Assembly: GCA_963693285.1 (NCBI GenBank)
Contig: OY848918.1
Location: forward strand, 13,452,263 to 13,516,262
Reading direction: 5' to 3'
Source of the DNA: Xestospongia muta
Taxonomy: Eukaryota; Porifera; Demospongiae; Haplosclerida; Petrosiidae
Length of the DNA: 64,000 nt
The position numbers and the translations under genes were made by a program. Shown here piece by piece: positions 52,701 through 63,428 of this stretch (positions are counted from its first letter, which is position 1; every line of letters begins with the position of its first letter). The notes beneath the pieces were generated by a model, which had not been told where the DNA came from, searched no databases, and worked only from the letters and a program-made list of their open reading frames with translations.

Positions 52701-55700
52701 GTTCATTAAAAAATAATTGTTATTAGGCAACATAATACCAATACAAAGTAATAGTGCTTAAAAGATGACTGAGCTAATTAAACAATGACATAGTACTAAA
52801 AGTTAGAATCTAATAATCATTAAGAATATAAATGTATCGTGCAATTGATATTGCTTATTTCACACTTTTAGCATCAATGGTGTTTATTCTCTTTGTTATC
52901 TATGTGTTTACTATGCACCTTACAAAGCAAAAATATTACAGAGACCCGTGTTAAAACAGAATAATACTAAATGGTATAAATGTATGTATGTCACCCAAAC
53001 TTTCCTGACAAGTGTGAGGCTCACTCAGACTTGCTCCATAATCACACATAATCAGGTAGGCAGTAACATTCCCTATCTATGGAGAGCACCATACTCTTTT
53101 TCCCTCTTTTCAACCAAGATAACATGGTAGAAGTCTGATAAGAATTGATTTTCCATTATGCACTATAAATGTATCTGGCAGGTATCCACTTCTAAAAATC
53201 TTAGTGCACAGTAATAATAAAAGTACTGATTTTACTGAACTAATAAGTAATGCCTAGAGATACAATTTCATTAAAATTGAATTAATTTATCATTATTAAT
53301 GAGAAAAAAAACGGAGGACAGTCAGTTCTATTGAATTCAATCGAATGTTTTCTTTTTTTAGTACATCTTTCTGTTTTCTATTCTAAGGAGAGTATAACCT
53401 TCTAGAAATGTCAACTAAAGTTTTAATAATCTTAAAAATAAAGACAGAATCTTTGGGTGAACATGTACTAAAGAGTATTGTATGACTACTGGGTTAGCTC
53501 AATTACATGTATACTTAGTAGTACATATTATATGCATACATTCAAATCTTAGTAACATTATTATAAAGAAAGTGATTTTTAAGGTAATTCACACTTCAAA
53601 AAAATTAAAAAAACTATAATGATAACCTATAGTAGAAATGGCAATATAAAACTCCTACATACTAGCCAGTATATAATAAGTATCTATGCATGTTCAGTGA
53701 CATTGTTTGGTTATCATGTATTTTTTATGTTGCTATTCCTACTATGGATTTGTTTAAGATGTTAACTTGTACAACCAACCTTATATTTTAAAATTAAATG
53801 TACTTGGACATATAATATTTTACCTTGAATTGACAAGAACAACTTGGGCTCACTGTCATCATTAAACCATTGTAATTTCATTAGACTTCCCCTCAAAACT
53901 TCAGAGTCAATACCCTATAATTAAAAATAGAATTAAAACTCCAATACATGTACTAATTTTAAATATACCTCATCTCTTGATATCATGACAAATGTAGAGC
54001 CACAAGACTTCTCTAGAATTAGCTATGTATGTTGTATAATGAAGTCCATTTGTCAATATAATTTACTTCATATTTTCTTTCCATCGTTGACTGTTCTTCA
54101 AGTGGTCTAGATTGTTCTGGTATCTGCACTTTCAAGTATTTTTGTGTAGGTACATGTTTTATGTAATACTTCTCTTTAAAGTGAATTGGACCACCTACAC
54201 ATTAAGCATAATTATCATTCAATTATTATAATTTCTAGTTAACCATCAAAATGATCTGGATCAACTTTCTCTAGTTGCCACCAACAGTCTCCAGAAACAG
54301 GTGGAAGTCTCTTCATACCATGAAGACTCCATTTCTTTCTCACAGTAACTATTAATAAAGTAAAATGATATAACGTGAACATTAAAAAGTATTTTTTACG
54401 AATATTAGCTGCACTTCCAGCTAAAAATCCATCTACTTCAATATTTCGAAAGCGAATTACACTTCCTCCCTATAAAGTGTTATTATTACATGTAAATACA
54501 CTAGTCTTATGTCTTAAACTTACTCTAATTGCTTCATTGGATTTGAATGAGCTTGTATCAGTGTATACTTCAATGACAAAGGAAGAATTGGCAACTGCCA
54601 TTTTTAAGTCATTACTAAAAAGATAGCATTTACTTGTTAGGACAGAGATTTAAGATTCAATGACAATAAACCAATCAGTCAGCAAATTACATACAAGAAA
54701 CAATAAGCAATCTTACCTTTGAGGGTTTGTACTCTTACAACTAAGAAGATGACAGCCTTTATTTTTCACTGACTCCAGAACAATTTCATCACCAGAACTT
54801 ACCTATAATAGTTGAGTCAGCAATAAAATCAGTCAAAAAGAATCACATAATACAACTATTATGTTTATTACAGATTACCATTGTAAAATATGTAATAAGC
54901 CTGCTTTGAAGGCAAGAAAATTAAGCTAAGTTCAAAGTCTATCTCAATCATAACATCATAACATTGCTTAAAAATTTATAACATGTTAGCCAGCAATGAA
55001 ATAACCCTGTATTGTAGGCCATCATGTTTATAACTTGTCTGTGGTTTTAACTTATATATACTTTATCACTAAGTGACAATATAAAAGAGCCACATGGAAC
55101 TTAATTGTGTAGCCATTACCTGCTGATTTAATAGACTTTTAAACTACTAAACTAACTAATGTATTTAATTACTTTATATAGTCGTACTGTCTAGCTAATA
55201 AAGAATTAAGACATAAGCTTCTTCTTTGCAAAGATGTACTAACAACTTTTGCAATATCAGCAAAGAAATGTTAATCATGATAACAATGTAAGTGTACTTA
55301 CAGTGTCTCCTCTCTTCTTTCCAATGGAAACTTCTCCTTTGGCTTGTCCCTTTTGAGCAGGCAAAATTTTGAAGATACAGGCATCATCTTCTCTTCTAAT
55401 GTCTTCTTTCACATCTTTCTTAACAAGAATCTATAGAGTACCAAACTAACAATGACATATGTTTATGATACAATATATATACATGTGTACATGTACATGT
55501 CAATACATACCAGGTTATCACTGTTATCATCTACAGACAAGTACATGTCTAAGGCAACATGACGAAGCTAAAAGAGCAAAGAAAAACATGAAAGTTACAT
55601 GATACCACTTTATATATATTGTACCTTGATTTTTCGACCATATATAGCAGATGTGAAAATGTCATGCCTACTATTAGTGATGAGTGGTTCATTCTATAAC

Positions 55701-58700
55701 AAGAAAATATGACTCCTTCCTTTCATCTATTTCTTACCTTTGGCAACATTAGTGGTGATGGAAGACTACAAAGAAAGTAATAAAAGTATATAAATATGAA
55801 TTGTGTTTATATATTTTACTTGGTTAAAAATGTATGCCATGGCTCAGAAAGGATTTGAAATGCAGCAACTAAATTGTATATTGAATATACAAATTAATCT
55901 TGAACAAATAAGAACGTACAATGAACATTATGAAATATTTGGTCACATGGTTCATCACTATCAGATTGAGGATCAGGACACAATCTCACCTTACCAATAG
56001 AAGGACTACAAAAAGAGATATAAAATCATCATCATAACAAATCATTGAAGATGTTTCTTTTTCAAGAAAAGATATAATTTTATAATATTGAGTTAATTTA
56101 GCAACCTCTATATATAGTAGATTATAATTACATTTTAGCATTGTATTTGTTGAGCTAGCAAATAGTAAATCTAGTTACCATAACATTGAGTTAATATAGC
56201 ATACTCTAAACATCAATGTCACCAACATCTACAAAGTTGGTAATAATGTGTATTTATTTGTTAGGTTTTTAACAATCCAATGAATCAATACACAATATTT
56301 ATATTGCATATAAAGATATGCATATGTATTTGTGGTTAACAGGTTTTTTAGTGTCAATAGTGGTTAACAAGTGTTTTAATACCGATGTAAGTAGAAAGAC
56401 GATGTACACTTAATAACCTGATGAATAAAATTCTACAAAATGCATTTTTGTTTTGAGTATGTCAATTTCCTGGTTTACAAGTAAAATTAAAAAAAAAATA
56501 AAGTAGATATAGGGATTACAAAAAATACAGAAACAAAGCACACATTGTACAATATAAACATGCACAAAGACATAATTCCTACATAAGTAGCCTATAAGGT
56601 AAGAAGATATCGAGTAGGACACTTATATGAACATTTTGCATGTATTTGCAATGTATTATCCCTAATTTGTTTGATTGCTTTTAGCATTGTCATCCCGACA
56701 TCCACTTTTATTTTTAAACTGTTTTTTTTATTACTTCATTACCTTCTTTTTTTTGAACAATATCTGTTTATTTATGAAATTAAACGAAGAGAATATTATT
56801 TATACGTATATTATGCTACCTTTTATATAAAAGTAGGCTCAATATAGTACATAAAAATATTAAGCACAAGCAAAGTGCCTAACAAGACATTTACACTAAC
56901 AATATTATAATATTAATAGAATTAACAGTTAATAAATTTTACCATTTAGCATGCAGTGTAAATTCATAGAGCAAAATTTACACACTTAAAAAAGATTGGT
57001 TGTTTTAAATGAAGATTTAACAAATACTTGGATACATCCCACCAATCATGCATTACAACTTCCTATGAAACAGCACAGCCACATAATTAATTAAGCAAAG
57101 TTTATGGCTTCTCTAGTACATGTAAGGACAGCCTATTGTAAATTCCACAGAGACCAACCATTACACCAATGACACTGCAAAGTTTTCAATAGTTTAGGGA
57201 ATTCTTCCTTCCACCTTTTTGATCACCTGATGGCTGGAAGAGGGCCTAGAAGAAAACTAGACTTATTGTCACATTGGAATACCTGGAAAGCGTGGTCTCA
57301 TGTCTAAATAGTAAGTGTTAACAGGATTAGCAATGGTTCACCTACTCCCATTTTGTCTATTCACGTCATGCCTACTATAAACAGAAATTCCTGTTTGCCT
57401 ACTCTTTAAGTTCATCATTGTGCAAGGTTTAAATACTCTTCAAGCTGTTTTACTGTTCAAAGATAGAGCATATATTGAAGCTATCATGACCTGTAACCAT
57501 GAAAGGATGTGTGGTATGCTCACTTATATCAAGTTCTAGTCAAGAGGAGTACCAGTACCATTCATTTAACTCAAATGTGAAGTATTCGTATAAAATACAT
57601 TGTAACATAATGAGAAGCAAGAGCTCTTTTATGTCACAGCTACCTTGCTAGCAGGAAGAGCACTGATGGATCTTCCTCAATTAATAAATACTTGAAAGAC
57701 ACACAGCTGGTTAGGAAATATAATATATATACAAGTCAATAACTACTAAGGTTTCATTGCAGCAATTGGCAACAGGAGCACACCCTTCCAGAAGGACAAG
57801 ATGTGCCACCACAAGAGAATTTTCTCAAAAACATTTCTTTGACAAATTTATTTAGTATGGCAATAACGCGTACCTGGGTTTCAGTTATATATTAGCTTGG
57901 CATAACAGCTTCCAAATTTGGAAGGATATCAAACAGAGATAAAGAACTCAGGTCACATGGCAATTGTAATAACAGTTTATAACCACTACCTAAACATTGT
58001 GGTACTCTCCCACATTCTAATGGGGCAGTAAACTTAGTTCGCTTCTAGACCCTCCTCCGCCAGTCAGCTTATCAAAAAGGAGGAGGGTCTAGCTCGCTAG
58101 ACTATAAGTTAGTATGCAGACAAAAAGACACTAATTTGGACTTAGTAGGCGAAACGAGAGTATGCCATATGGGTAGCAAAGTGAGACATTTCTCTTAAAC
58201 AGAATCCTCATTGCTATGATAATAAACTACACAACTGTCAATCATTATAGTTTAGTAATAACATAACTATAGTGTGATGCTTTCATTTTGTAGCACCTCA
58301 TCCTGTATTATATAAGCAACAATGAATTTGTTAAATCAACTAATCCATTTTCACAGACTTTCATTTAATCAATGAACTCAACAATCAATTGTTACGAGTA
58401 CAAGTATATTATATCTAATGTTGTTAAAAAACAAAGGAGGGCCAGGTGATAATACAATACCCAAGCAGAAATTTGCAATTGAGCAAATAACTATGATAAA
58501 GAATATCTATGTGAAGATCCAGGATTCTTAATAGTTACTTGTACCAAGCGATAACGTTGACAGACTTCACTAAGATATAAAATTGGGATGGTGTTAAACT
58601 AAAATATTGTGACAAGAATATTAGGTGTCTACATGTGCAATGAATTATTGTTTTAGAGTTGTGTAGTTGCTTATGATAATAACTTCAGCTCATAGTGCCA

Positions 58701-59433
58701 CTAAATCATTTAATTGATAGCATGCAAGAGCTAAATAATGTAGTTATCTCCTGAATGGAATTTCAATACTTATCAATTGTCTCTAGTAAGAGTTGTCTTA
58801 AAAGTCAAAATACTTTCAGCAGTATCAAGCCACGCCTCCAAATATTACTAAATGAATGTCATTTACAGGCCACAGCCCACGCAATACAAAATGATAGCCA
58901 TTAGAAATGGTTCAAAATAGTTACAGAATGATTTATCGATTAAAAAAATTATTTTGTAATTATACCTTTTACATTTTGAGATGGTGATTCTGATGGGCTT
59001 TTCACATTTTAGTCATAAAATAGTTAAGCATTGACACGCAAGGGTATTGTCTTGTCCCCAGACCTTCATGTTTTTACTGAAGGTCTCATTTACAAGACTA
59101 CATACATTATATATATCATATAGAGAAATGTTAGCTAAGCAAGTTCTTACTGTCCTATAGTCTCATCCCTGGACTGAAAGTCAGGGAGTTGGGGATGGCA
59201 CAGCTTTCTCTCTCTGTAGTCTAATAAATTTAATCATTATAACTTATACTAAGACTTGGATTTCCAAACATACGCTAGACCCTTCATATCAGTAGCTGGA
59301 CTGTAGTTTATGACATTATCACTTAAAACATATGTTTGTCTTACCTATTAGCAACTGAAACCACGTAATTGTTTGTCTCAGAACATTTTAAAAGCACAGT
59401 ATCACCTTCTCGGATACAAGAGGGGTGCGCCAT
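33643..59433 (-). CDS. IP3 receptor-like calcium-release channel, copy B (70 exons, apparently intact)
   Basis: Complete paralogue of copy A with the same 70 exons and the same phases: 7347 coding nt, 2448 residues, ATG 59431-59433, TGA 33643-33645. I found no internal stop or frameshift. Length differences from A are all multiples of three (exons 2, 12, 15, 33, 35, 53, 60, 70). By family knowledge the product should be a tetrameric endoplasmic-reticulum calcium channel with a cytosolic solenoid and a six-helix pore. The filter sequence differs from canonical IP3Rs, so conductance and ligand are uncertain. An in-frame ATG three codons further upstream (59440-59442) is possible; 59433 is preferred because A and C start there. 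Intron 1 is 3.3 kb (0.7 kb in A). A hAT MITE lies 33 bp upstream. Sub-blocks are listed separately. Confidence 0.9.
34759..36211 (-). CDS. Copy B exons 63-67: six-helix channel module
   Basis: Exons: 36131-36211, 35855-36043, 35166-35434, 34954-35117, 34759-34905. Nearly the same sequence as A, including the sequon (SNSS) in the S1-S2 luminal loop, the paired cysteines CQTLFEC, the unusual filter MRGGLVDGA (34954-34980) and S6 ending LLIDKFSELRAER. Conservation of this module in both copies suggests that the altered pore is functional rather than an artefact. Confidence 0.87.
35700..35716. repeat. (CA)n microsatellite in intron 64, copy B
   Basis: Shorter allele-like counterpart of 8813-8836. 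Confidence 0.85.
36260..38686 (-). CDS. Copy B exons 54-62: RIH-associated region and linker
   Basis: Exons: 38564-38686, 38431-38520, 38260-38367, 38009-38170, 37604-37642, 37420-37540, 37132-37274, 36691-36813, 36260-36297. Exon 60 lacks one Asp of A. Exon 62 reads NLWFRGIIDKMS. The first of the two candidate donors seen in A is destroyed here (GGTAAG to GATAAG), which supports use of the second donor in both copies. Confidence 0.85.
38743..44019 (-). CDS. Copy B exons 40-53: second RIH region and linker
   Basis: Exons: 43895-44019, 43096-43209, 42915-43038, 42674-42853, 42431-42544, 41255-41429, 40730-40829, 40316-40354, 39993-40139, 39768-39849, 39169-39362, 38995-39034, 38921-38941, 38743-38826. 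The 57-nt intron between exons 41 and 42 differs from A by one base. Exon 52 is the same 21-nt microexon. Exon 53 has six Gln instead of seven. Introns 44 and 45 carry B-specific insertions. Confidence 0.84.
41145..41222. mobile_element. Palindromic MITE fragment in intron 45 of copy B
   Basis: B-specific insertion next to exon 45. Contains aatttcacaaattt (41181-41194) and its near-perfect reverse complement aaattcgtgaaatt (41207-41220). The matching intron of A lacks it. Confidence 0.5.
41430..42430 (-). other. Intron 44 of copy B with B-specific insertion
   Basis: About 640 nt longer than in A (14424-14782). The extra part lies at roughly 41800-42335 and includes a segment resembling the intron-27 interspersed repeat. 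No gene seen; the minus-strand open frame 42090-42281 has no protein-like features that I recognise. Confidence 0.5.
44072..46740 (-). CDS. Copy B exons 29-39: central helical solenoid
   Basis: Exons: 46575-46740, 46056-46110, 45893-45947, 45741-45838, 45336-45507, 45092-45257, 44854-44952, 44609-44748, 44470-44553, 44275-44415, 44072-44221. Exon 36 is fully open here (FVFKHFSKDYKDGLKKD), in contrast to the stop in A. Exons 33 and 35 are each one codon shorter than in A. Confidence 0.87.
47180..54022 (-). CDS. Copy B exons 13-28: first RIH solenoid
   Basis: Exons: 53969-54022, 53824-53914, 52473-52537, 52224-52268, 52061-52132, 51891-52007, 51795-51832, 51319-51436, 51219-51274, 50845-50899, 50724-50793, 50608-50642, 50426-50545, 50320-50379, 49756-49959, 47180-47314. 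Same architecture as A. Exon 15 has one extra Lys from a longer T-run on the plus strand. The helix with KHYARTPNDKSRKHL in A reads EHYARTPNDKSRRDL here. Confidence 0.85.
47315..49755 (-). repeat. Large intron 27 of copy B with interspersed repeat
   Basis: Counterpart of 19814-22018. Repeat with (CAGA)n tail at about 49040-49230; a B-specific stretch lies at about 47390-47620. Confidence 0.55.
52538..53823 (-). other. Intron 14 of copy B, nothing recognised
   Basis: AT-rich intron with small indels relative to A. No coding or RNA feature seen. Confidence 0.6.
54067..59433 (-). CDS. Copy B exons 1-12: N-terminal MIR region
   Basis: Exons: 59345-59433, 55920-56005, 55820-55868, 55738-55765, 55625-55693, 55511-55567, 55302-55430, 54717-54802, 54524-54614, 54400-54469, 54244-54348, 54067-54194. 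Exon 1 (MAHPSCIREGDTVLLKC) is more diverged from A and C than the rest. Exon 2 lacks three codons (REY of A). The exon 2 donor is GTACGT. Exon 12 has three extra codons relative to A and agrees with C in using the TTCATATTTT-side boundary. Confidence 0.83.
56006..59344 (-). other. Intron 1 of copy B, expanded by about 2.6 kb
   Basis: The part next to exon 2 (about 56010-56360) matches intron 1 of A (28862-29220). From about 56360 to 59340 the sequence has no counterpart in A or C. It is richer in GC than the flanks, with short protein-like minus-strand stretches near 57100-57300 and 57780-57850 (a Cys-rich CGGTSCPSGRVCSCC) that I cannot assign. Probably one or more old insertions. Confidence 0.45.
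58044..58094. repeat. Short inverted repeat in intron 1 of copy B
   Basis: ctagaccctcctcc and its exact reverse complement ggaggagggtctag flank a 20-nt loop; weaker pairing extends outward about 15 nt on each side. MITE-like hairpin. Confidence 0.6.
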
Positions 59434-59457
59434 TTCTTGCATGGAAAGTTGAACACA

Positions 59458-60011
59458 ATTTAATCCAGTGTCTCCAGGGGTATTAATTAAAAATTCCCTA
59501 AACCACACAAAAGTTTACCCTAAAAATCCCTGACCCTATGTCAGAAAATCCCTAAATAATTCCCCAGATTTTATACCAAATTTACCCCAAAAATCCCTGA
59601 TTCTATGTCAAAATTCCCAAGAATTCCCCATATTTCAAATTATTTTTTGACCACACCCACAAACCACACCCAATTCAAATCAGCTAATCGCAAACTATTT
59701 TTACATTTCCCAAGATTGTCATCAGTCACGGTTACCGTTGGGTTAACATCACTTAAGAAAAACTACAATATGTATACATGCGTGACAGGCTCACAGCTAT
59801 ACAAAGTAAACTACATCATGTCTAAATGAACCAGACATGGTTATTTTTTACATAATTGACTTATTGTGAATCAATGTTCAAAATCATATATATTTGAGAA
59901 AAAATCCCTAGATTTCCACCCTTTTAAAAAATCCTACCCTAGGCCCTAAATGAGTAAACATTTCCCCAGATCTAGGGTAAAATCCCTAGCAATGGAGACA
60001 CTGATTTAATC
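59458..60011. mobile_element. hAT-type MITE with perfect target-site duplication
   Basis: Element 59466-60003 (538 bp) has 11-bp terminal inverted repeats, cagtgtctcca and tggagacactg, and is flanked by the 8-bp direct repeat atttaatc (59458-59465 and 60004-60011). The 8-bp duplication and CAGTG...CACTG ends are those of hAT transposons. The interior is rich in ccctaaa/aaatccctg-like subterminal repeats and has no transposase. It ends 33 bp upstream of the copy B start codon (59433). The plus-strand open frame 59605-59829 inside it is incidental. Confidence 0.85.
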
Positions 60012-60880
60012 GCACAATACTGGTTCAAAAGTCTTACCCCACCCAGGAAATGTTGATTACTTTTGTCACGACTCGCCCACATCGCCTATTAGGGACTGTG
60101 CAACATCGTTTTTACACAGCCTTTCTGGAAAACGGTTAATTTTTTGGACTTTAAATTACAGTGTAATACGTATTCCTAAATGTTGTTAACATATATAGCA
60201 GTCAGCTTTAATGCAACAACAATCATTACAAAAATTATGAAAAACTAGCTTTTTAGTACTGTTAATTTGACATTTGACGTTGTTAGACATCACGTGACAC
60301 AGCAAGGCCTTATAACACCACTTATCGACAACCGGATTTCCTGTAGTTCTCTGAACTAGAGCTATACTTACAGACCCTCCCCCTTCGAGCAGGGAGGAAG
60401 GGCTGGCTCATAGATAATATCTATGGCAACAACTTTAATGTGCTAAATTAAAACAAATGTGGTTCTGGAATGTTAATTGTGCATTAATTATAAACCTGGT
60501 AGTCGATTAGTGGTGTTAAGAGAGAGGAGGGCAAACACCCACTTTAAAAATGCTGACTTATCAGAAGCACAATGCAAGATCATGTAGCAGTTTTCTTAAG
60601 CTTTTCAGTACTCTTCAGTGTAAATGAGCTCAGCAGGCTTCTTTTGTTCTGCTCTATGCAAAGCACTATGAAGGTTACATAAATGTGTTTATTGGTGTAA
60701 AGCAGTATATCTGTCAGGCTCCTTTGTAATCCCACTCTTTCCTTACCATTTCCCTTTTCAATATCAGTTGGTTTGATTTGTGAGCTATTCCAATTATGGC
60801 TAATGCCATAATCAAGTAAAGATGTAAAAGTATCAGTAAGTCATATTGTTTCCTGTCTTTTAATCGGTAATTTTTCTTAG
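60012..60880. other. Intergenic region upstream of copy B
   Basis: No gene seen. At about 60378-60410 there is a weak hairpin (accctccccc / gggaggaaggg) resembling the one at 58044-58094. No similarity to the A/C 5' flank was found, so B either lost that promoter or it has been displaced. Confidence 0.4.
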
Positions 60881-62010
60881 GTTAAATTTACTTATCCATC
60901 TGATGAACGTAATATAGATGTTGATTCACCATGGGAGAAACACAATGTGAGAAGCATTGTAAGACATACTTATACCTCATTGACCTCTTCCATAGCTAAT
61001 CATCATGCACATCTGATAAGGTAATATTTGAAGTTGTCAAGATGATTAGAAGACAAATGAAGGAGGTCTGTTCTGTGAAACACGACACACTACTGAGAAA
61101 ATCGGATTATTTTATTAATCAATTTAGCTTTAATGAAGTATGGACCAACCTAATGCAAAAAATGCCAACATTAATGACTATCATGTCTGGAATAGTAACG
61201 AAGAAAAGTATTAACAAGTCACTGTTATGTCTAATCTCTGGAATGCTTTTATAGCAGATATACAGCAAAATGCCCCTTACGCAAAGGGTATTGTCTGTTC
61301 TATTATGTGGTAATGAAGCAAGTAAACAGGTATTTTATTTATTTATTTAGAAATTTTTTAATTGATTATTAGATCTATACCTCCTTGCTACCACTTATAG
61401 TTGTCTGTCTTATTATGGAACACTTAAACTGGTTAATAGACTTAATATAATCAATGTAATATAGTCAAATCATTAGAGAGAGTATAATTTACAGTTTCCT
61501 TTGGACATTCAGTTTTTTAACAAGAATTATATAGATGAAAGTATCAAATAATGGAAAGCATGCAGAAATATGTGCCAAGTTTATCATATGAAAAATGCAC
61601 TCAACTTCCTGATGGTCAACCATTCATATTTCAAGATTCTGTTCAATGTGAATTTTTTAAATTTTTGGAGGGGGATGACCAGCTAACAATTGCACAAGCT
61701 AGAAGTTCAATTGTGGTTCAATCAAACCATCCAACTGCTAAGGAGAGACTTCAAGGACTTGTTCCTGTTATTGAGGATTAGCACAGGAGAATGACATTGA
61801 TGAAGGTATCGTACTATTTGTATTGATTAGAATTATCACATTACACAAGTAATTTGGAAATGTCTGTTTTCAGACACGTTTAGCAGAGACAAGAGTACTT
61901 ACTCTAAATCAGCTCAAAAATGTCTTACATAGATCAGCTGTTTCCGTGCACAGACCCAAAAAACAATATGAAGGCTGTTGAAGATTTTTTTGAATTAGTT
62001 TTAGTAGGGC
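60881..62010 (+). pseudogene. Decayed DUF6589-family gene
   Basis: Exon-like pieces on the plus strand with splice-like borders: 60881-61020 (VKFTYPSDERNIDVDSPWEK), about 61030-61329 (MPLTQRVLSVLLCGNEASKQ), about 61371-61430, 61551-61805 (GDDQLTIAQARSS ... ERLQGLVPVIED) and about 61875-62010 (TLNQLKNVLHRSAV). Together these follow the DUF6589 pattern (Q-x-SllLYG, then GDqLT-xRa, then LeGLvPviEDWH), a family of unknown function spread in sponges, cnidarians and fungi. Inactivating changes: TAG at 61252-61254; TAG at 61779-61781 exactly where the motif expects Trp (EDWH to ED-stop-H); frameshifts in the third and fifth pieces. Further fragments run to about 62590. The family name is from memory of the motif pattern. 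Confidence 0.6.
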
Positions 62011-62590
62011 ACTTCACAGCTGCAACAGAAATAATGAATAACGGTCAACAAGAACAATGATCCTGTCAGGAGTTGCTGATACACTAGTCAATATGTTTGT
62101 TCACATTTTATCATCCACAAAGCAAACAAATTATGATGTGTACCTGTAAGCTTTTGAAGTCATCATGCTAGGGATTTGTGTGGTATGATTATCATGATGC
62201 TTGTAGAGAAGTGGATGGAGATCGTGTTCTTTTAATTTAGAAATTTCTTTTACTTATATTTTGTGCAGCTAAAAGAAAAATTACTGCAAAGAGGCTGAAA
62301 TTCTATTTGTACATGATCATTTCTACTCTCCAAGTGTCAGGCAGCTCAACTTAGGTATAGTGGCTTCATTAATGTTCATGGCAGACAAGGCTGTAACATT
62401 CATTAATTATGGAACATCTAAACAGGCAATTAAAATCTATTATAGAAAATATTGAATCAGACATTCAGCCAAAAATAACTGCCAATGTGACTAGAGCCAT
62501 TGGTGTTGTTTATAATATCTGCAGTGTGTTTGATAAAGAATTAAAATTACAAGAAGAGTCACGACACCACTCAAAACCATCATAGCAAAA

Positions 62591-63043
62591 AGACCTTCAA
62601 ACAATACTAACAATACTAGCATGATAATGTATCTTACATGAACAGAGTACAAAATCACATCTATCATTCAAATTGAAGCAAGGTAGTTTGGACCAGTACA
62701 ATAAAGAGGAAGCATTATCTTGGTTAACAGAAATGAAATGATCATTTATTTATTGCTCTTGATGTTATTACTTTTTTAAATTCATTTTAGTTTCATTTAA
62801 TTGGACAATACATAAACTCATATATTACACAGTCACATGTTACAACTACATGCTTGTTCAAAAACATCACAGCAATGACATCCCATTATATTATTAGATG
62901 AATTAATGAAACCAAATAAGAAGTCCTTATACAGTAATGTATTCCTAAATATATTCCCATTTAAACCATAAGCTTTAACATCTTCATCTACAACATATTA
63001 GAGCTTCTGCTTCATTTCCATTTCTGCCACCTCTTCCAGATTC
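62591..63043. other. Intergenic, nothing recognised
   Basis: AT-rich; no convincing coding or RNA feature. Confidence 0.5.
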
Positions 63044-63235
63044 TTAAATATATTGCTCCAAAGTGGAGGGCATTACTCTTTCAATGTCTGAGCAGTCGAT
63101 ACCCATACCTCCTAGTCTTGTAGCAGCAGCTTGAATAGCAGCTTCTCCATTACCCATGACAGTTTCAAAGGTTTTAAGGTCATTACATTTAGAAATAAAA
63201 GTAGCAAGATGTTTACTATTCTGCAGCATCTTGTC
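63044..63235 (-). CDS. Possible terminal exon of an unidentified gene
   Basis: After a plausible acceptor (acatatacag) comes a 63-codon open stretch DKMLQNSKHLATFISK ... EQYI ending at TAA (63044-63046). It is protein-like (GNGEAAIQAAATRLGGMG) and does not resemble exon 70 of the channel genes, although it sits just downstream of the exon-69 relic. I do not recognise it, and no further exons are in view. Confidence 0.35.
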   Translation of the reverse strand, partial: DKMLQNSKHLATFISKCNDLKTFETVMGNGEAAIQAAATRLGGMGIDCSDIERVMPSTLEQYI

Positions 63236-63310
63236 CTGTATATGTAAGAAATACCTATGACTATGGATCAACAAATCCGTTTTTACACTGATATATAAAC
63301 ATGTGCAGAC

Positions 63311-63428
63311 ACAATCATAGACATATTTTTCAATAGCATTATGATATTCGGGTTTCTTTGACTTGACATGATGAATATATAGATCTAATTGTACATGTTG
63401 TGATCATCACGACAATGATCTACAAAGC
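63311..63428 (-). pseudogene. Copy D relic: decayed exon 69 of an IP3R-like gene
   Basis: Aligns with exon 69 of A (7468-7587) and B (34371-34490): DHCRDDHNMYN, then after the break KSKKPEYHNAIEKYVYDC. It has a TAG (63385-63387) where A and B have TAC, and a one-base deletion just after it. No exon 68 or exon 70 counterpart is visible next to it. It shows that the array once extended, or still extends, to the right of copy B. Confidence 0.8.

Noticed and set aside
56410..56622. Hydrophobic minus-strand open frame in B intron 1
   Set aside because: Low-complexity AT-rich translation with no splice context or paralogue in A or C.
59605..59829. 74-codon plus-strand open frame
   Set aside because: Lies wholly inside the hAT MITE; composition follows the subterminal repeats.
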